From Halomonas sp. KG2 (GTDB lineage Bacteria; Pseudomonadota; Gammaproteobacteria; Pseudomonadales; Halomonadaceae), in NCBI GenBank assembly GCA_030440445.1, contig CP098528.1:1860001-1924000 (forward strand): DNA of 64,000 bases, given 5' to 3'. Numbering within the stretch: the stretch's first letter is position 1; each line of letters begins with the position of its first letter. Below are positions 16,899 through 25,811 of this stretch, one piece after another. Under the pieces are notes generated by a model. The model was not told the DNA's origin, did no database searches, and was given only the letters and a program-made list of their open reading frames with translations. A program made the position numbers and the translations under genes.

Positions 16899-18806
16899 AT
16901 GCCTAAGCGCCATGACACGCTTAAAAACCCTGAGCAAGAATTGCGTATTTTTCGTGTCAGGGCGCTACTTGCCGTCTTAGTGGTGGTTGTTTTGACGGGA
17001 TTGCTGACTGGACGATTAGCATACTTGCAGATCGTTCAGCACGATTTATACAGTACTCGCTCCGAAAAAAACCGTGTCCGTGTCGAGCCTCTGCCCCCCA
17101 ATCGGGGGTTGATTTATGACCGCAATGGCGTCCTCCTCGCCGAAAATCGCCCTACCTATAACCTCACATTGGTGCGCGAACGCGTTGATGATTTAGATGA
17201 AACGTTGGCGCTGTTAGTTGAGCTTCTAGACTTGCCCGAAGATGATATTGAAGCGTTCAATGTCCGTTCCCGGCAACGCCAGCGCCCGTTTCAGCCTGCG
17301 CTTTTAATGAGTGATTTGAGTGAAGACCAAATAGCACGGCTAGCGGTGAATCGGCATCGTCTACCAGGGGTCGAAGTAGAGGCGCAACTACTCCGTTACT
17401 ATCCTGATGCCGAAATGATGGCCCATTCGCTGGGCTACGTAGGGCGCATCAACGCAGAAGAGCTGCAAACCCTAGATACTGGGCGATATGCGGGAACACA
17501 CTTTATTGGTAAAACGGGGATTGAGCGTTTTTACGAGACGGAACTGCACGGGCAGGCGGGGCTGCGTAAAGTTGAAACGAATGCACGTGGGCGTGTACTT
17601 AGAGAGCTTGGTCGTACTGATCCGGTACCTGGGGAAAACCTTACTTTAACGCTTGATAAGTCAATGCAAATGCTGGCTTACGAGCTGTTAGATGGCAGGC
17701 GTGGATCTATCGTCGCGATCGTTCCTGGGACGGGTGAAATCCTCGCCATGGTATCGACGCCTGGCTTTGATAGTAATCAGTTTGTGACAGGAATTGATGT
17801 CGCCTCTTATCGCGGCTTGCAGGAAAATATCGACCTCCCGCTGTTTAATCGAGCAATTCGTGGCCATTATCCGCCAGGTTCAACCATTAAACCTTTTTTG
17901 GCGCTTGCGGGACTAGTCGAGGGTGTTATCACACCTGATAGCACGATTAATGATCCTGGTTTTTATCAGTTGCCCAACGACTCTCGTCGCTATCGTAACT
18001 GGCTGCGCTGGGGGCATGGCCGAGTAGATCTGGAGCGGTCTATTGCCGTTTCAAACAATACTTATTATTACACCCTAGCCCATGATCTGGGTATCGATAA
18101 TCTGCATGAACAAATGACCAATTTTGGCTTTGGCCAACGTGTTGCTCATGACGTGCAAGGCGAAAGCACCGGCCTGATGCCGTCTCGTGACTGGAAGCGG
18201 GCACGTTTTAATCAGCCTTGGTATCCCGGTGAAACACTCTCTGTGGGAATCGGGCAGGGTTACTGGCAAGTAACTCCGTTACAACTGGCGAGTGCAACGG
18301 CTACATTGGCTAATCGCGGTCATTGGATAAAGCCGCGTCTTGCGTTAGCAATAGGTGACGAGCCCTTAGCGCTGGATTTGCCGGATACGCTGCCCGATAT
18401 TCAGTTGGATAATGACAGCTGGTGGGACCGTGTTTTCAGCGGCATGGAAAAAGTAATTAGTGGGAGAGAAGGCACGGCACGCCGCACAGGGGTGGGGCTA
18501 GAGTACCGTATGGGGGGGAAATCAGGCACCGCCCAGGTGTTCTCACTTGGACAAGATCAGCGTTACAACGCCGCAGAACTTGAAGAGCGCTTACGTGATC
18601 ACGCTCTTTTTATGGCGTTTGCGCCAATCGATAACCCACAAATTGCGGTCTCAGTTATTGTTGAAAATGCTGGAGGCGGGAGTACGCATGCCGCTCATTT
18701 GGCGCGTGCGATGACCGATGCATGGATATTAAGAGACGATGCGCCAGACGCTGAAGAAGTTAAAGAAGTACTGGAAGAAGATACTGCCAACGTGGAGGGC
18801 AACTAA
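16899..18806 (+). CDS. mrdA: Penicillin-binding protein 2 (peptidoglycan transpeptidase)
   Basis: PBP2 crosslinks peptidoglycan during cell elongation as partner of RodA. This class-B protein has 635 residues: a short cytoplasmic tail, one membrane span at about residues 24-45, a dimerisation/pedestal region with N-R-G-L-I-Y-D-R-N-G, and the transpeptidase domain. The active-site motifs are S-T-I-K with the nucleophile at Ser328, S-N-N after about 60 more residues, and K-S-G-T-A-Q near residue 545. The start 35 bases after rlmH was accepted for its basic N-terminal residues. The acidic C-terminal tail (about 25 residues, rich in Glu and Asp) is longer than in enteric bacteria. Confidence 0.97.
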   Translation: MPKRHDTLKNPEQELRIFRVRALLAVLVVVVLTGLLTGRLAYLQIVQHDLYSTRSEKNRVRVEPLPPNRGLIYDRNGVLLAENRPTYNLTLVRERVDDLDETLALLVELLDLPEDDIEAFNVRSRQRQRPFQPALLMSDLSEDQIARLAVNRHRLPGVEVEAQLLRYYPDAEMMAHSLGYVGRINAEELQTLDTGRYAGTHFIGKTGIERFYETELHGQAGLRKVETNARGRVLRELGRTDPVPGENLTLTLDKSMQMLAYELLDGRRGSIVAIVPGTGEILAMVSTPGFDSNQFVTGIDVASYRGLQENIDLPLFNRAIRGHYPPGSTIKPFLALAGLVEGVITPDSTINDPGFYQLPNDSRRYRNWLRWGHGRVDLERSIAVSNNTYYYTLAHDLGIDNLHEQMTNFGFGQRVAHDVQGESTGLMPSRDWKRARFNQPWYPGETLSVGIGQGYWQVTPLQLASATATLANRGHWIKPRLALAIGDEPLALDLPDTLPDIQLDNDSWWDRVFSGMEKVISGREGTARRTGVGLEYRMGGKSGTAQVFSLGQDQRYNAAELEERLRDHALFMAFAPIDNPQIAVSVIVENAGGGSTHAAHLARAMTDAWILRDDAPDAEEVKEVLEEDTANVEGN

Positions 18807-19969
18807 TGAGGTCATGGCAAACCCTCTCTCGCCCACTACGCCGTTATCCAGTACGCCCACCCGATAGCGGTATTGCTCGGCGCAAAAGCATCTGGGAGCG
18901 GATTCACCTTGACCCGTGGCTGTTAGGTTTGCTGCTGTTGCTGATGGGAGGGGGGCTGTTAGTGCTTTATAGCGCTTCCGGGCAGCGTATTGATACCGTG
19001 ATTGCGCAAGCGATACGTTTTGGTGTTGCCATCGCTGTTATGGTGGTTATTGCGCAATTATCGCCTTCCACGTTTCTGCGCTGGGCTCCCTTTGCCTACG
19101 GTCTGGGCTTAGCTATGTTGTTGGCAGTGGAAATAGCGGGTGATGTGGGGATGGGGGCAAAGCGGTGGCTTGAGATACCGGGCGTTATTCGATTTCAGCC
19201 ATCTGAAATGATGAAGCTAGCGGTGCCACTGATGGTGGCTGCCTATCTGAATCGCTGCCAATTACCGCCACGTTTCAAGCATATTTTTGTTTGTGCGGTG
19301 ATCATCGGCTTGCCGGTGGTACTTACGGCTATACAGCCGGATCTTGGGACGTCGCTTTTAGTGGCTAGCGCGGCGGTGATTGTCGTGCTCTTGGCAGGTT
19401 TATCCTGGCGCCTAATTGGTTTGGTTGGTGCCTTAATAGCAGCAGGGCTTCCTGTTCTATGGATGAATATGCACAACTATCAGCGTCAACGGGTTTTAAC
19501 GTTCCTGGATCCGGATAGCGACCCCTTGGGGGCGGGTTGGAATATTATTCAATCAACAACAGCGATAGGCAGTGGTGGTTTGTGGGGGAAGGGCTGGCTT
19601 GAGGGTACCCAGTCTCAATTAGAATTCCTGCCTGAGCGCCATACGGATTTTATTATTGCCGTGCTGGGTGAAGAGTTTGGTCTGGTGGGAATGCTAGTGC
19701 TGCTATCCCTGTATGTCATGATTGTGGGGCGAGGCCTTTGGCTGGCAACCTCTGCTCAGGACACCTTTGGGCGACTTTTTGCAGGCAGCATTATCCTGAC
19801 GTTTTTTATATATGTGTTTGTCAATGTCGGCATGGTGAGTGGTATTTTGCCCGTTGTTGGCGTACCGCTGCCGCTAGTGAGCTATGGCGGGACTTCCAGC
19901 GTGACCTTGCTGGCAGGGTTCGGTATTCTCATGTCAATACATGCCCATCGGCGGTTGTTGCCGCGCTAG
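18806..19969 (+). CDS. rodA: Peptidoglycan glycosyltransferase RodA
   Basis: RodA is the SEDS-family glycosyltransferase that polymerises lipid II along the side wall together with PBP2. The protein has 387 residues with about ten membrane spans. Typical stretches include F-Q-P-S-E-M-M-K-L-A (around residue 133), Q-P-D-L-G-T-S-L, the extracytoplasmic F-L-P-E-R-H-T-D-F-I segment with the catalytic-site region, and G-V-P-L-P-L-V-S-Y-G-G near the end. The first 30 residues are cytoplasmic, basic and longer than in enteric homologues. The ATG overlaps the last base of the mrdA stop (TAATG), giving coupled, near-equal synthesis of the two partners. Confidence 0.97.
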   Translation: MRSWQTLSRPLRRYPVRPPDSGIARRKSIWERIHLDPWLLGLLLLLMGGGLLVLYSASGQRIDTVIAQAIRFGVAIAVMVVIAQLSPSTFLRWAPFAYGLGLAMLLAVEIAGDVGMGAKRWLEIPGVIRFQPSEMMKLAVPLMVAAYLNRCQLPPRFKHIFVCAVIIGLPVVLTAIQPDLGTSLLVASAAVIVVLLAGLSWRLIGLVGALIAAGLPVLWMNMHNYQRQRVLTFLDPDSDPLGAGWNIIQSTTAIGSGGLWGKGWLEGTQSQLEFLPERHTDFIIAVLGEEFGLVGMLVLLSLYVMIVGRGLWLATSAQDTFGRLFAGSIILTFFIYVFVNVGMVSGILPVVGVPLPLVSYGGTSSVTLLAGFGILMSIHAHRRLLPR

Positions 19970-20016
19970 TATCGAATAGATAAGTAGCGGTGCTTTTTCA
20001 CAGGAGTGGTTAGTTA

Positions 20017-21033
20017 ATGAAATGGGCCCGAAATAAAGCAGGCGGCTGCATGGCAGCTATGTTATTGGCGTGTGCTTACACGGCTGCATGGGCTGACGAT
20101 GCGTCGCCTTTTGACCCGCAGCAGCACGAAGGTACTCAACAGCTAGTTGACGAGTTAGCAGAACAAGGAATTCCTCGGCAATGGCTAACAGATGCTCTGA
20201 ATCAAGCCAGCTTTAGCCAATCTGTTTTGGACGCGATGGAAGGTGCGGCTGAGCGTCGCTTACGTTGGTATGAGTATCGAGATATATTCTTAACTCAGCA
20301 ACGTATTGAGGAGGGGGCCGAGTTCATCAGTGAGTATGAGGATGCGTTTGCTCGGGCTGAGGACGTGTATGGTGTCCCACCAGAGATCATTGCTGCCATT
20401 ATTGGTGTTGAAACCTATTACGGTAAGCATAAAGGGCGCCACCTTGTATTAGACTCATTGGCAACATTAGCCTTCAACCATCCTGTCCGTGGTAGCTTTT
20501 TCCGGGGCGAACTGGCGGCTTTTTTGAAAATCGCTCATGAGCAAGGCGTTGAGGTTGACGAGCTGTATGGTTCGTATGCGGGCGCAATGGGGTATCCCCA
20601 GTTTATTCCCACGAGTTATCAGGCCTATGCCGTCGATTTTGACGGTGATGGTAAACGAGATTTATGGGAGAATCCGGTCGATGCCATTGGCAGCGTGGCG
20701 AACTACTTTGCGGTACATGGTTGGCAGCGTGAAGGGGCAATTTATCATGAGGCCGATGGCCCTGATTCAGCACCTGAAATGCTTTCTATTAATCAAACCA
20801 GTAAGCCGGATGTGACTGTATCTGAAGCGATTGAAGCTGGCATTGAACCGCAGAGTGCGCTTGATCCAGAGTTGCTTGTGGTGCCTTTAAGGCTCGAGCT
20901 TGCTGATGATAGTATCCAATATCGCTTGGGGGAATATAACTTTTACGTTATTACCCGCTATAACCACAGCCATCTCTATGCAATGGCAGTGACAGAACTG
21001 TCAGAGGCGATTGCGCGGCAGGTTGAGGGTTAA
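20017..21033 (+). CDS. mltB: Lytic murein transglycosylase B (MltB/SltB1 type)
   Basis: This enzyme cleaves the MurNAc-GlcNAc bond of peptidoglycan in the periplasm, forming 1,6-anhydro ends. The 338 residues start with a signal sequence. The region around L-L-A-C-A-Y is a poor lipobox, while A-W-A before D-D is a good signal-peptidase I site. A soluble form like pseudomonad SltB1 is therefore as likely as a lipoprotein. The catalytic glutamate lies in I-G-V-E-T-Y-Y-G near residue 130, and the fold signature Y-A-G-A-M-G-Y-P-Q-F-I-P-T-S follows. The gene sits between rodA and rlpA, as in pseudomonads. Confidence 0.95.
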   Translation: MKWARNKAGGCMAAMLLACAYTAAWADDASPFDPQQHEGTQQLVDELAEQGIPRQWLTDALNQASFSQSVLDAMEGAAERRLRWYEYRDIFLTQQRIEEGAEFISEYEDAFARAEDVYGVPPEIIAAIIGVETYYGKHKGRHLVLDSLATLAFNHPVRGSFFRGELAAFLKIAHEQGVEVDELYGSYAGAMGYPQFIPTSYQAYAVDFDGDGKRDLWENPVDAIGSVANYFAVHGWQREGAIYHEADGPDSAPEMLSINQTSKPDVTVSEAIEAGIEPQSALDPELLVVPLRLELADDSIQYRLGEYNFYVITRYNHSHLYAMAVTELSEAIARQVEG

Positions 21034-21035
21034 CT

Positions 21036-22013
21036 ATGAGAACAGTGCTGTCTGAGGCTCGTGGCATAGGTGGTGCGGTGATCATCATGGCGCTGGTTAG
21101 CGGCTGTGCCAGCCATGAAGCTCAACAAAATAGCGCTAATCAGCCTGCTAGTAAGCCTGCTGAAAGTGCGAGTGGGGCGCTCAGCAGTGGAGCGAGTAGT
21201 GGCGGTGCATCGTCGTCCGGGGAGCGCTATGCAATGACGGGCGACGCCTATCCGTTAGAGCCGCCGGATGTAAGCAAGGTGCCAAACGCTGAGCCGCGCA
21301 TAGAGCCGCCATCGCGTTCCGGTAATCGCTCCACTTATGAAGTGTGGGGGGAAACCTATCATGTGCTGCCGGATGCGGCGGGCTACGTGAAGCAAGGGAC
21401 GGCCTCTTGGTACGGTGAAAAGTTTCATGGCTATGCCACATCAAACGGAGAGATTTATGACATGTATAAAATGTCTGCGGCTCACCGTTCGTTGCCACTG
21501 CCAACATTTGCCCGTGTCACCAGTTTAGACAGCGGCCAATCTGTAATCGTGCGCGTCAATGATAGGGGGCCTTTTCATAGCGACCGTGAAATAGATCTTT
21601 CCTATGCAGCGGCTGCACGACTAGGCTTTTTAGATAATGGCACTGGCGCCGTCCGGGTTGAGGCTATCGAGCCTGAACAATGGCTGGCTCAGCAAGGTAG
21701 GAGTAGCCGTCCAGGTGGTGAGGAGCCTTCAACATCTTCTACTGCGAATGCACGACCTATTCCAGATGTTGCTGTTCAGCGACCAATGGCAGCGGATGAC
21801 GCTATTTATCTACAAATTGCAGCACTGGGCAGTGAAGAAGGCGCCCAGCAGTTGCAGCAACGTTTGGTTGGTGAGCTCCCGCATAACGTACGGGTGATGA
21901 GTGATGCAGATGTGCATCGTGTGCAAGTTGGGCCAGTGAGCCCTAATCAGGAAACCCAAGCACGTGAAGAACTCCGTCGGGCGGGCTTCCCACAAGTGTT
22001 TATCGTGAGATAG
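21036..22013 (+). CDS. rlpA: Septal ring lytic transglycosylase / lipoprotein RlpA
   Basis: RlpA is an outer-membrane lipoprotein that cuts peptide-free (denuded) glycan at the division site. The 325 residues comprise a signal peptide with lipobox V-S-G-C (acylated Cys near residue 24), a Ser/Gly-rich linker, the double-psi beta-barrel catalytic domain (about 120-210, with A-S-W-Y-G-E-K-F-H-G and V-N-D-R-G-P-F) and a C-terminal SPOR domain (about 255-325) that binds denuded septal glycan. It starts three bases after mltB, so the two wall-degrading enzymes are co-transcribed. The linker (residues 30-75) is low complexity. Confidence 0.96.
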   Translation: MRTVLSEARGIGGAVIIMALVSGCASHEAQQNSANQPASKPAESASGALSSGASSGGASSSGERYAMTGDAYPLEPPDVSKVPNAEPRIEPPSRSGNRSTYEVWGETYHVLPDAAGYVKQGTASWYGEKFHGYATSNGEIYDMYKMSAAHRSLPLPTFARVTSLDSGQSVIVRVNDRGPFHSDREIDLSYAAAARLGFLDNGTGAVRVEAIEPEQWLAQQGRSSRPGGEEPSTSSTANARPIPDVAVQRPMAADDAIYLQIAALGSEEGAQQLQQRLVGELPHNVRVMSDADVHRVQVGPVSPNQETQAREELRRAGFPQVFIVR

Positions 22014-22082
22014 CTCACCCCCATTTATTAGCTAAAATAACGTGCTTCGTTGACGTTTTTTCTTTGTTGTGAGAAGTAAGAG

Positions 22083-23282
22083 ATGAATGTATTGATGTCT
22101 ATTCGCCGTACCGCTGGGCTTTGTTTGTTTGCGGTTTTTGCCGTGGTGTCTTCACCGGTCGTGGCTCAGGTGATACCTCAGCCGCAAACGATTATTCCCT
22201 CCGCTCCTCAGCTGGCGGCGAGCTCATGGATTCTGATGGATGCCAACAGCGGTCGTATTCTTGCTGAGCATAATTCTGATGAACGCTTACCACCCGCTAG
22301 CCTGACCAAGCTTATGACCGCTTATTTGGTCGAGCGTGAGTTAGATCGCGGCACCATTAGCTTGACTGATATGGTTAATATCAGTGAGAAAGCTTGGCGT
22401 ACCGGTGGCTCTAAGATGTTCATCGAGGTAGGCGATCAAGTCTCGGTCGATAATCTGCTGCATGGCATTATTATTGTATCGGGTAATGATGCTAGCGTGG
22501 CGATGGCAGAGCATCTAGCGGGTGGCGAAACGCCATTTGCCGATTTGATGAATCAGCATGCTACGCGTTTAGGAATGCACAATACTAATTTCCAAAATCC
22601 TACAGGTCTTCCTGGCGATAATCACTACTCCACCGCCCATGATATGGCGTTGTTGTCACAGCATATTATTAACGATTACCCTGAGCACTATACTATTTAT
22701 TCTCAACGCAACTTCGCGTTTGGTGGCATCGACCAGCCAAATCGTAACCGCTTGCTATGGCGCGACCCGAGTGTCGATGGTTTGAAAACCGGTTGGACAA
22801 CGGAGGCAGGCTATTGTCTTGTCTCTTCGGCCGAGCGTGATGGCATGCGCCTAATTTCAGTCGTGATGGGCACTAATTCAGAAGAGGCAAGAGCGCAGGA
22901 AACGCAAAAGCTACTCAGCTACGGCTTCCGCTTCTATGAAACGATGAAGCTCTATGAGCGTGGTGCAGTGCTTGCAACGCCACGGGTATGGGGTGGTGAT
23001 AATAATGAACTGCGTGTAGGCGTTGATGATGAAGTGTTTATGACACTTCCGCGCAACCGTAATGAAGAGTTGCGTGCTCGCTTGAACCTGGATAGCGATC
23101 TTCAAGCGCCGATTGCCGTGGGTGATGATGTCGGTACGTTAGAAGTATATTTAGGTGAGGAAATGGTCGGTGAGCGTCAGCTAGTGGCGCTAGAAAATGT
23201 TGAAGAGGGTGGCTTGTTTAAGCGTCTATTTGACCAGGTAAGGCGTTTCTTCAGTGGTTTGATTAGCAACTTTACCGATTAG
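22083..23282 (+). CDS. dacA: D-alanyl-D-alanine carboxypeptidase (PBP5/6 family)
   Basis: This low-molecular-weight PBP removes the terminal D-alanine of pentapeptides in the periplasm, limiting crosslinking and maintaining shape. It has 399 residues. A signal peptide ends near V-V-A-Q. The active-site motifs are S-L-T-K (nucleophile Ser73), S-G-N near residue 136 and K-T-G in D-G-L-K-T-G-W-T near residue 238. A beta-rich C-terminal domain follows, and the final amphipathic helix (F-K-R-L-F-D-Q-V-R-R-F-F) should anchor it peripherally to the membrane. It could equally be named dacC; the paralogue cannot be told apart here. Confidence 0.96.
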   Translation: MNVLMSIRRTAGLCLFAVFAVVSSPVVAQVIPQPQTIIPSAPQLAASSWILMDANSGRILAEHNSDERLPPASLTKLMTAYLVERELDRGTISLTDMVNISEKAWRTGGSKMFIEVGDQVSVDNLLHGIIIVSGNDASVAMAEHLAGGETPFADLMNQHATRLGMHNTNFQNPTGLPGDNHYSTAHDMALLSQHIINDYPEHYTIYSQRNFAFGGIDQPNRNRLLWRDPSVDGLKTGWTTEAGYCLVSSAERDGMRLISVVMGTNSEEARAQETQKLLSYGFRFYETMKLYERGAVLATPRVWGGDNNELRVGVDDEVFMTLPRNRNEELRARLNLDSDLQAPIAVGDDVGTLEVYLGEEMVGERQLVALENVEEGGLFKRLFDQVRRFFSGLISNFTD

Positions 23283-23290
23283 TAGTCGCG

Positions 23291-23329
23291 AGCTTAAGCG
23301 CAGAATTTTTAGTCTTTTGCGCTTAAGCT
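23291..23329 (+). terminator. Stem-loop downstream of dacA
   Basis: AGCTTAAGCGCA at 23291-23302 pairs perfectly with its complement at 23318-23329 around a 15-base AT-rich loop, nine bases after the dacA stop. No T-run follows, so factor-independent termination would be weak. It may protect the 3' end of the upstream mRNA. The stem is seen; the role is inferred. Confidence 0.5.
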
Positions 23330-23403
23330 ACTAATCTTATAAGGCTGTACTGCACTCGTACCCTGAACAGAAGTATCTATATATTCCCGTGTAAAGGCGA
23401 GCT

Positions 23404-23715
23404 ATGAAAAAAGGCGCGAAAAATGGGCTAAGAGATTTACGTCAGCCTGAAGTAAACGAGCCACCTAAAATCACTTTTCCCTGTGATTACTCATTGAAAG
23501 TGGTTGGCGATGCTGCTGAAGATTTTCCGGCCTGCGTGTGCCAAGTGATTGTTAAACATTCCCCAGATTTTGATGAGACGTCGCTGCAAGTCGTCGACAG
23601 CCGTAACGGCCGTTTTCAATCTGTGCGTGTCACTATTGTGGCCACTGGCGAACAGCAATTACGCCAGCTGTTCGATGATCTGAAGGCGACAGGTCGCGTA
23701 CACATGGTGGTATGA
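23404..23715 (+). CDS. ybeD: YbeD/DUF493 family protein
   Basis: This 103-residue protein belongs to the small DUF493 (UPF0250) family, whose structure resembles the ACT-like regulatory fold. Its function is not established. Recognisable parts are the [11 protein letters not shown] block near residues 23-33 and the C-terminal [13 protein letters not shown] end. It overlaps the lipB start by four bases. The ybeD-lipB pairing is widely conserved and suggests, without proof, a role in lipoate metabolism or its control. Confidence 0.92.
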   Translation: MKKGAKNGLRDLRQPEVNEPPKITFPCDYSLKVVGDAAEDFPACVCQVIVKHSPDFDETSLQVVDSRNGRFQSVRVTIVATGEQQLRQLFDDLKATGRVHMVV

Positions 23716-24377
23716 CCTTGGCTAGTCAACCTATTGAGCTGCATCAGCTTGGCCATCGTGCCTACTTGCCGGTGTGGAGCGCGATGCGCGAACTCACCGA
23801 TACGCGGGACGAGACAACGCCTGATCAATTCTGGCTAGTCGAGCACGACCCCGTTTTTACTCAGGGCCAGGCGGGAAAGCCAGAGCATGTATTAATGCCA
23901 GGTGATATCCCTGTCGTGAAAACGGATCGTGGGGGGCAGGTGACCTACCATGGCCCAGGCCAAATTGTCTTATATCCATTGCTGGACGTTCGGCGTGGCA
24001 AAATTGGTGTTCGTGAGCTAGTGACTGCGCTAGAAAATTCAGTGATTGACGTACTTGCGCTTTATGGCGTTTCTGCCTGGGCGAAGCCAGATGCGCCAGG
24101 CGTCTATGTGGATACGCAGCAGGGTGAGGCGAAAATAGCCTCGCTAGGGTTACGAATTCGGCGGGGTGCAAGCTATCACGGGGTTGCGCTAAACGTAGAC
24201 GGTGACTTATCCCCCTTCGGGCGCATCAATCCCTGTGGCTATGCAGGTATGCAAGTAACGCGATTGGCTGATTTAGTGGCGCTGCCTGCTGCTCAACAGG
24301 TGGGTGGTCAACTAGCGTCTGCATTGGCTCAGCGGTTGGATCGTCAGTTGGTGGATGTGTCGTTTATCCAATCATGA
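23712..24377 (+). CDS. lipB: Octanoyl-[acyl-carrier-protein]:protein N-octanoyltransferase
   Basis: LipB moves octanoate from acyl carrier protein to the lipoyl domains of 2-oxoacid dehydrogenases and the glycine cleavage H protein. This 221-residue protein shows the substrate-binding block [13 protein letters not shown] near residues 74-86. The catalytic lysine lies in A-K-I-A-S-L-G, and the conserved cysteine in I-N-P-C-G-Y. Its product is the substrate of LipA, encoded convergently 127 bases away. The start overlaps the ybeD stop. Confidence 0.97.
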   Translation: MTLASQPIELHQLGHRAYLPVWSAMRELTDTRDETTPDQFWLVEHDPVFTQGQAGKPEHVLMPGDIPVVKTDRGGQVTYHGPGQIVLYPLLDVRRGKIGVRELVTALENSVIDVLALYGVSAWAKPDAPGVYVDTQQGEAKIASLGLRIRRGASYHGVALNVDGDLSPFGRINPCGYAGMQVTRLADLVALPAAQQVGGQLASALAQRLDRQLVDVSFIQS

Positions 24378-24378
24378 G

Positions 24379-24437
24379 CTATCTGCACGCAAGGCACTGT
24401 TGGAGCTGAGTTAGTTGTGCCAATTGCGTGCAGATAG
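24379..24437. repeat. Long inverted repeat in the lipB-lipA convergent gap
   Basis: A left arm of 19 bases at 24379-24397 (beginning CTATCTGCACGCAA) pairs with a right arm of 21 bases at 24417-24437, ending TTGCGTGCAGATAG. The only interruption is two unpaired bases, and the loop is about 19 bases. It begins right after the lipB stop. It could act as a terminator or 3'-end structure for the convergent lipB and lipA transcripts, though neither side has a clear T-run. Confidence 0.7.
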
Positions 24438-24485
24438 TTAGTGAACATAGTTAGTGCAAATAGTTGGTGAAAATAGTCTATGAAA
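24434..24485. repeat. Four tandem copies of a 13-bp repeat
   Basis: Four head-to-tail 13-base units start at 24434, 24447, 24460 and 24473: ATAGTTAGTGAAC, ATAGTTAGTGCAA, ATAGTTGGTGAAA and ATAGTCTATGAAA. The first copy shares its first bases with the end of the preceding inverted repeat. The repeats end 19 bases before the lipA stop. Slippage of a short array or an array of protein sites is possible; no reading frame uses it. Confidence 0.75.
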
Positions 24486-24504
24486 GGCAGCTAGCCTAGG
24501 CGGT

Positions 24505-25563
24505 TTATCCGACGTTAAACGCAGGAATACGGTTAGCGTCAGGCTCATGGCCAGGAACCGCGGCAGGCGACGCGAGACCAAGATTGTTTTTCTCAAAAAC
24601 ACGGTCAGCGCGATAACTAGAGCGAACCAGCGGCCCAGACGGCACTTCCCTAAAGCCTTTTTCAAGGCCAAGCACGCGATAGCGATCAAACTCTTCTGGG
24701 GTAACCCAGCGCTCTACGGCTAGATGGTTTTTGGTTGGGCGCAAATATTGTCCAAGCGTCACGATATCAACGCCAATCTCTCTCAGGTCATCAAAGGTTT
24801 TAAGAATCTCTTCGTCTGTCTCACCTAATCCAAGCATCAAGCTTGTTTTGGTAATTATGTCTGGCCGATACTGTTTGGCATGCGCTAAGACATTCAGCGT
24901 TTTGCGATAGCCTGCACGTGGGTCGCGTACTTTGCTGGTTAGTCGCTCAACAGTCTCTACGTTCTGTGCAAACACTTCCAAGCCCGAATCGACCACCCGC
25001 TCAATGGCGGCTTTATCAGCGTCAAAGTCGGGTGTTAAAGCTTCGACAACCACTTCCGGCGTGCGGGATTTGATAGCCTTAATACAGTTGGCATAGTGCG
25101 TAGCGCCACCGTCGTCCAGATCGTCTCGGTCAACGGAGGTCAATACGATGTAGCGCAGCCCCATCAACTCGACTGATTTTGCCGTGTTTTCCGGCTCATC
25201 TAGATCCAGCCAGCCTTTCGGATTGCCTGTGTCCACGGCACAGAATCGGCAGGCGCGTGTGCATACAGACCCCATTAACATAATGGTGGCGGTGCCATTG
25301 CTCCAGCATTCGCCCATGTTAGGGCAGTGCGACTCTGCACAAACAGTGCTAAGGCGGTGCGTAGAGACATTCTTTTTGACGGCTTCGAAGCGTTCGCCCC
25401 CAGGGATCTGTGCGCGCAACCATTTAGGTTTACGGTCAAGACTGGGAGACGCCTCATCTGACGACGTTTTACGCTGTTTCATGCCGTCTTTAATGACCGA
25501 CATGCCATGTTCATTGCGGAATTTTTCGCCGCTAGGGACGCGCGTTGTGGGGTTATTGCTCAT
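24505..25563 (-). CDS. lipA: Lipoyl synthase
   Basis: LipA is a radical-SAM enzyme that inserts two sulfur atoms into protein-bound octanoyl groups, completing lipoate. From the ATG at 25563 it has 352 residues. The auxiliary iron-sulfur cluster motif is [12 protein letters not shown], and the radical-SAM motif is C-T-R-A-C-R-F-C. The R-S-S-Y segment near the C-terminus carries the serine that ligates the auxiliary cluster. An in-frame start 13 codons upstream was not used, because family members begin close to the chosen methionine. The gene is convergent to lipB. The 248 bases between it and the next leftward gene show no clear structure. Confidence 0.97.
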   Translation of the reverse strand: MSNNPTTRVPSGEKFRNEHGMSVIKDGMKQRKTSSDEASPSLDRKPKWLRAQIPGGERFEAVKKNVSTHRLSTVCAESHCPNMGECWSNGTATIMLMGSVCTRACRFCAVDTGNPKGWLDLDEPENTAKSVELMGLRYIVLTSVDRDDLDDGGATHYANCIKAIKSRTPEVVVEALTPDFDADKAAIERVVDSGLEVFAQNVETVERLTSKVRDPRAGYRKTLNVLAHAKQYRPDIITKTSLMLGLGETDEEILKTFDDLREIGVDIVTLGQYLRPTKNHLAVERWVTPEEFDRYRVLGLEKGFREVPSGPLVRSSYRADRVFEKNNLGLASPAAVPGHEPDANRIPAFNVG

Positions 25564-25811
25564 AGGAAAGAGCCTCTCTACTGTGCGGCAGGCAATGCCC
25601 AAACGTCGTGGCGTCTAACCATATGCTGTGGCGATGGCGTTTAAATGCCATGGCGTTGACAGTTGGATCGCCTGCGCGAATACATGCCAAACCCTGAAGA
25701 TTCTGAATGATACGTAGGTAGTAGGCTAATGTAACATATCTGTTGGTTAACAAGACACTAAGCCCCCTTCATCGAACCGCCAAACAGACAGTCCAGCCAA
25801 TCGACAGCCCA

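Noticed and set aside
24434..24485. CRISPR-like array
   Set aside because: The 13-bp units are directly adjacent with no spacers and there are no cas genes.
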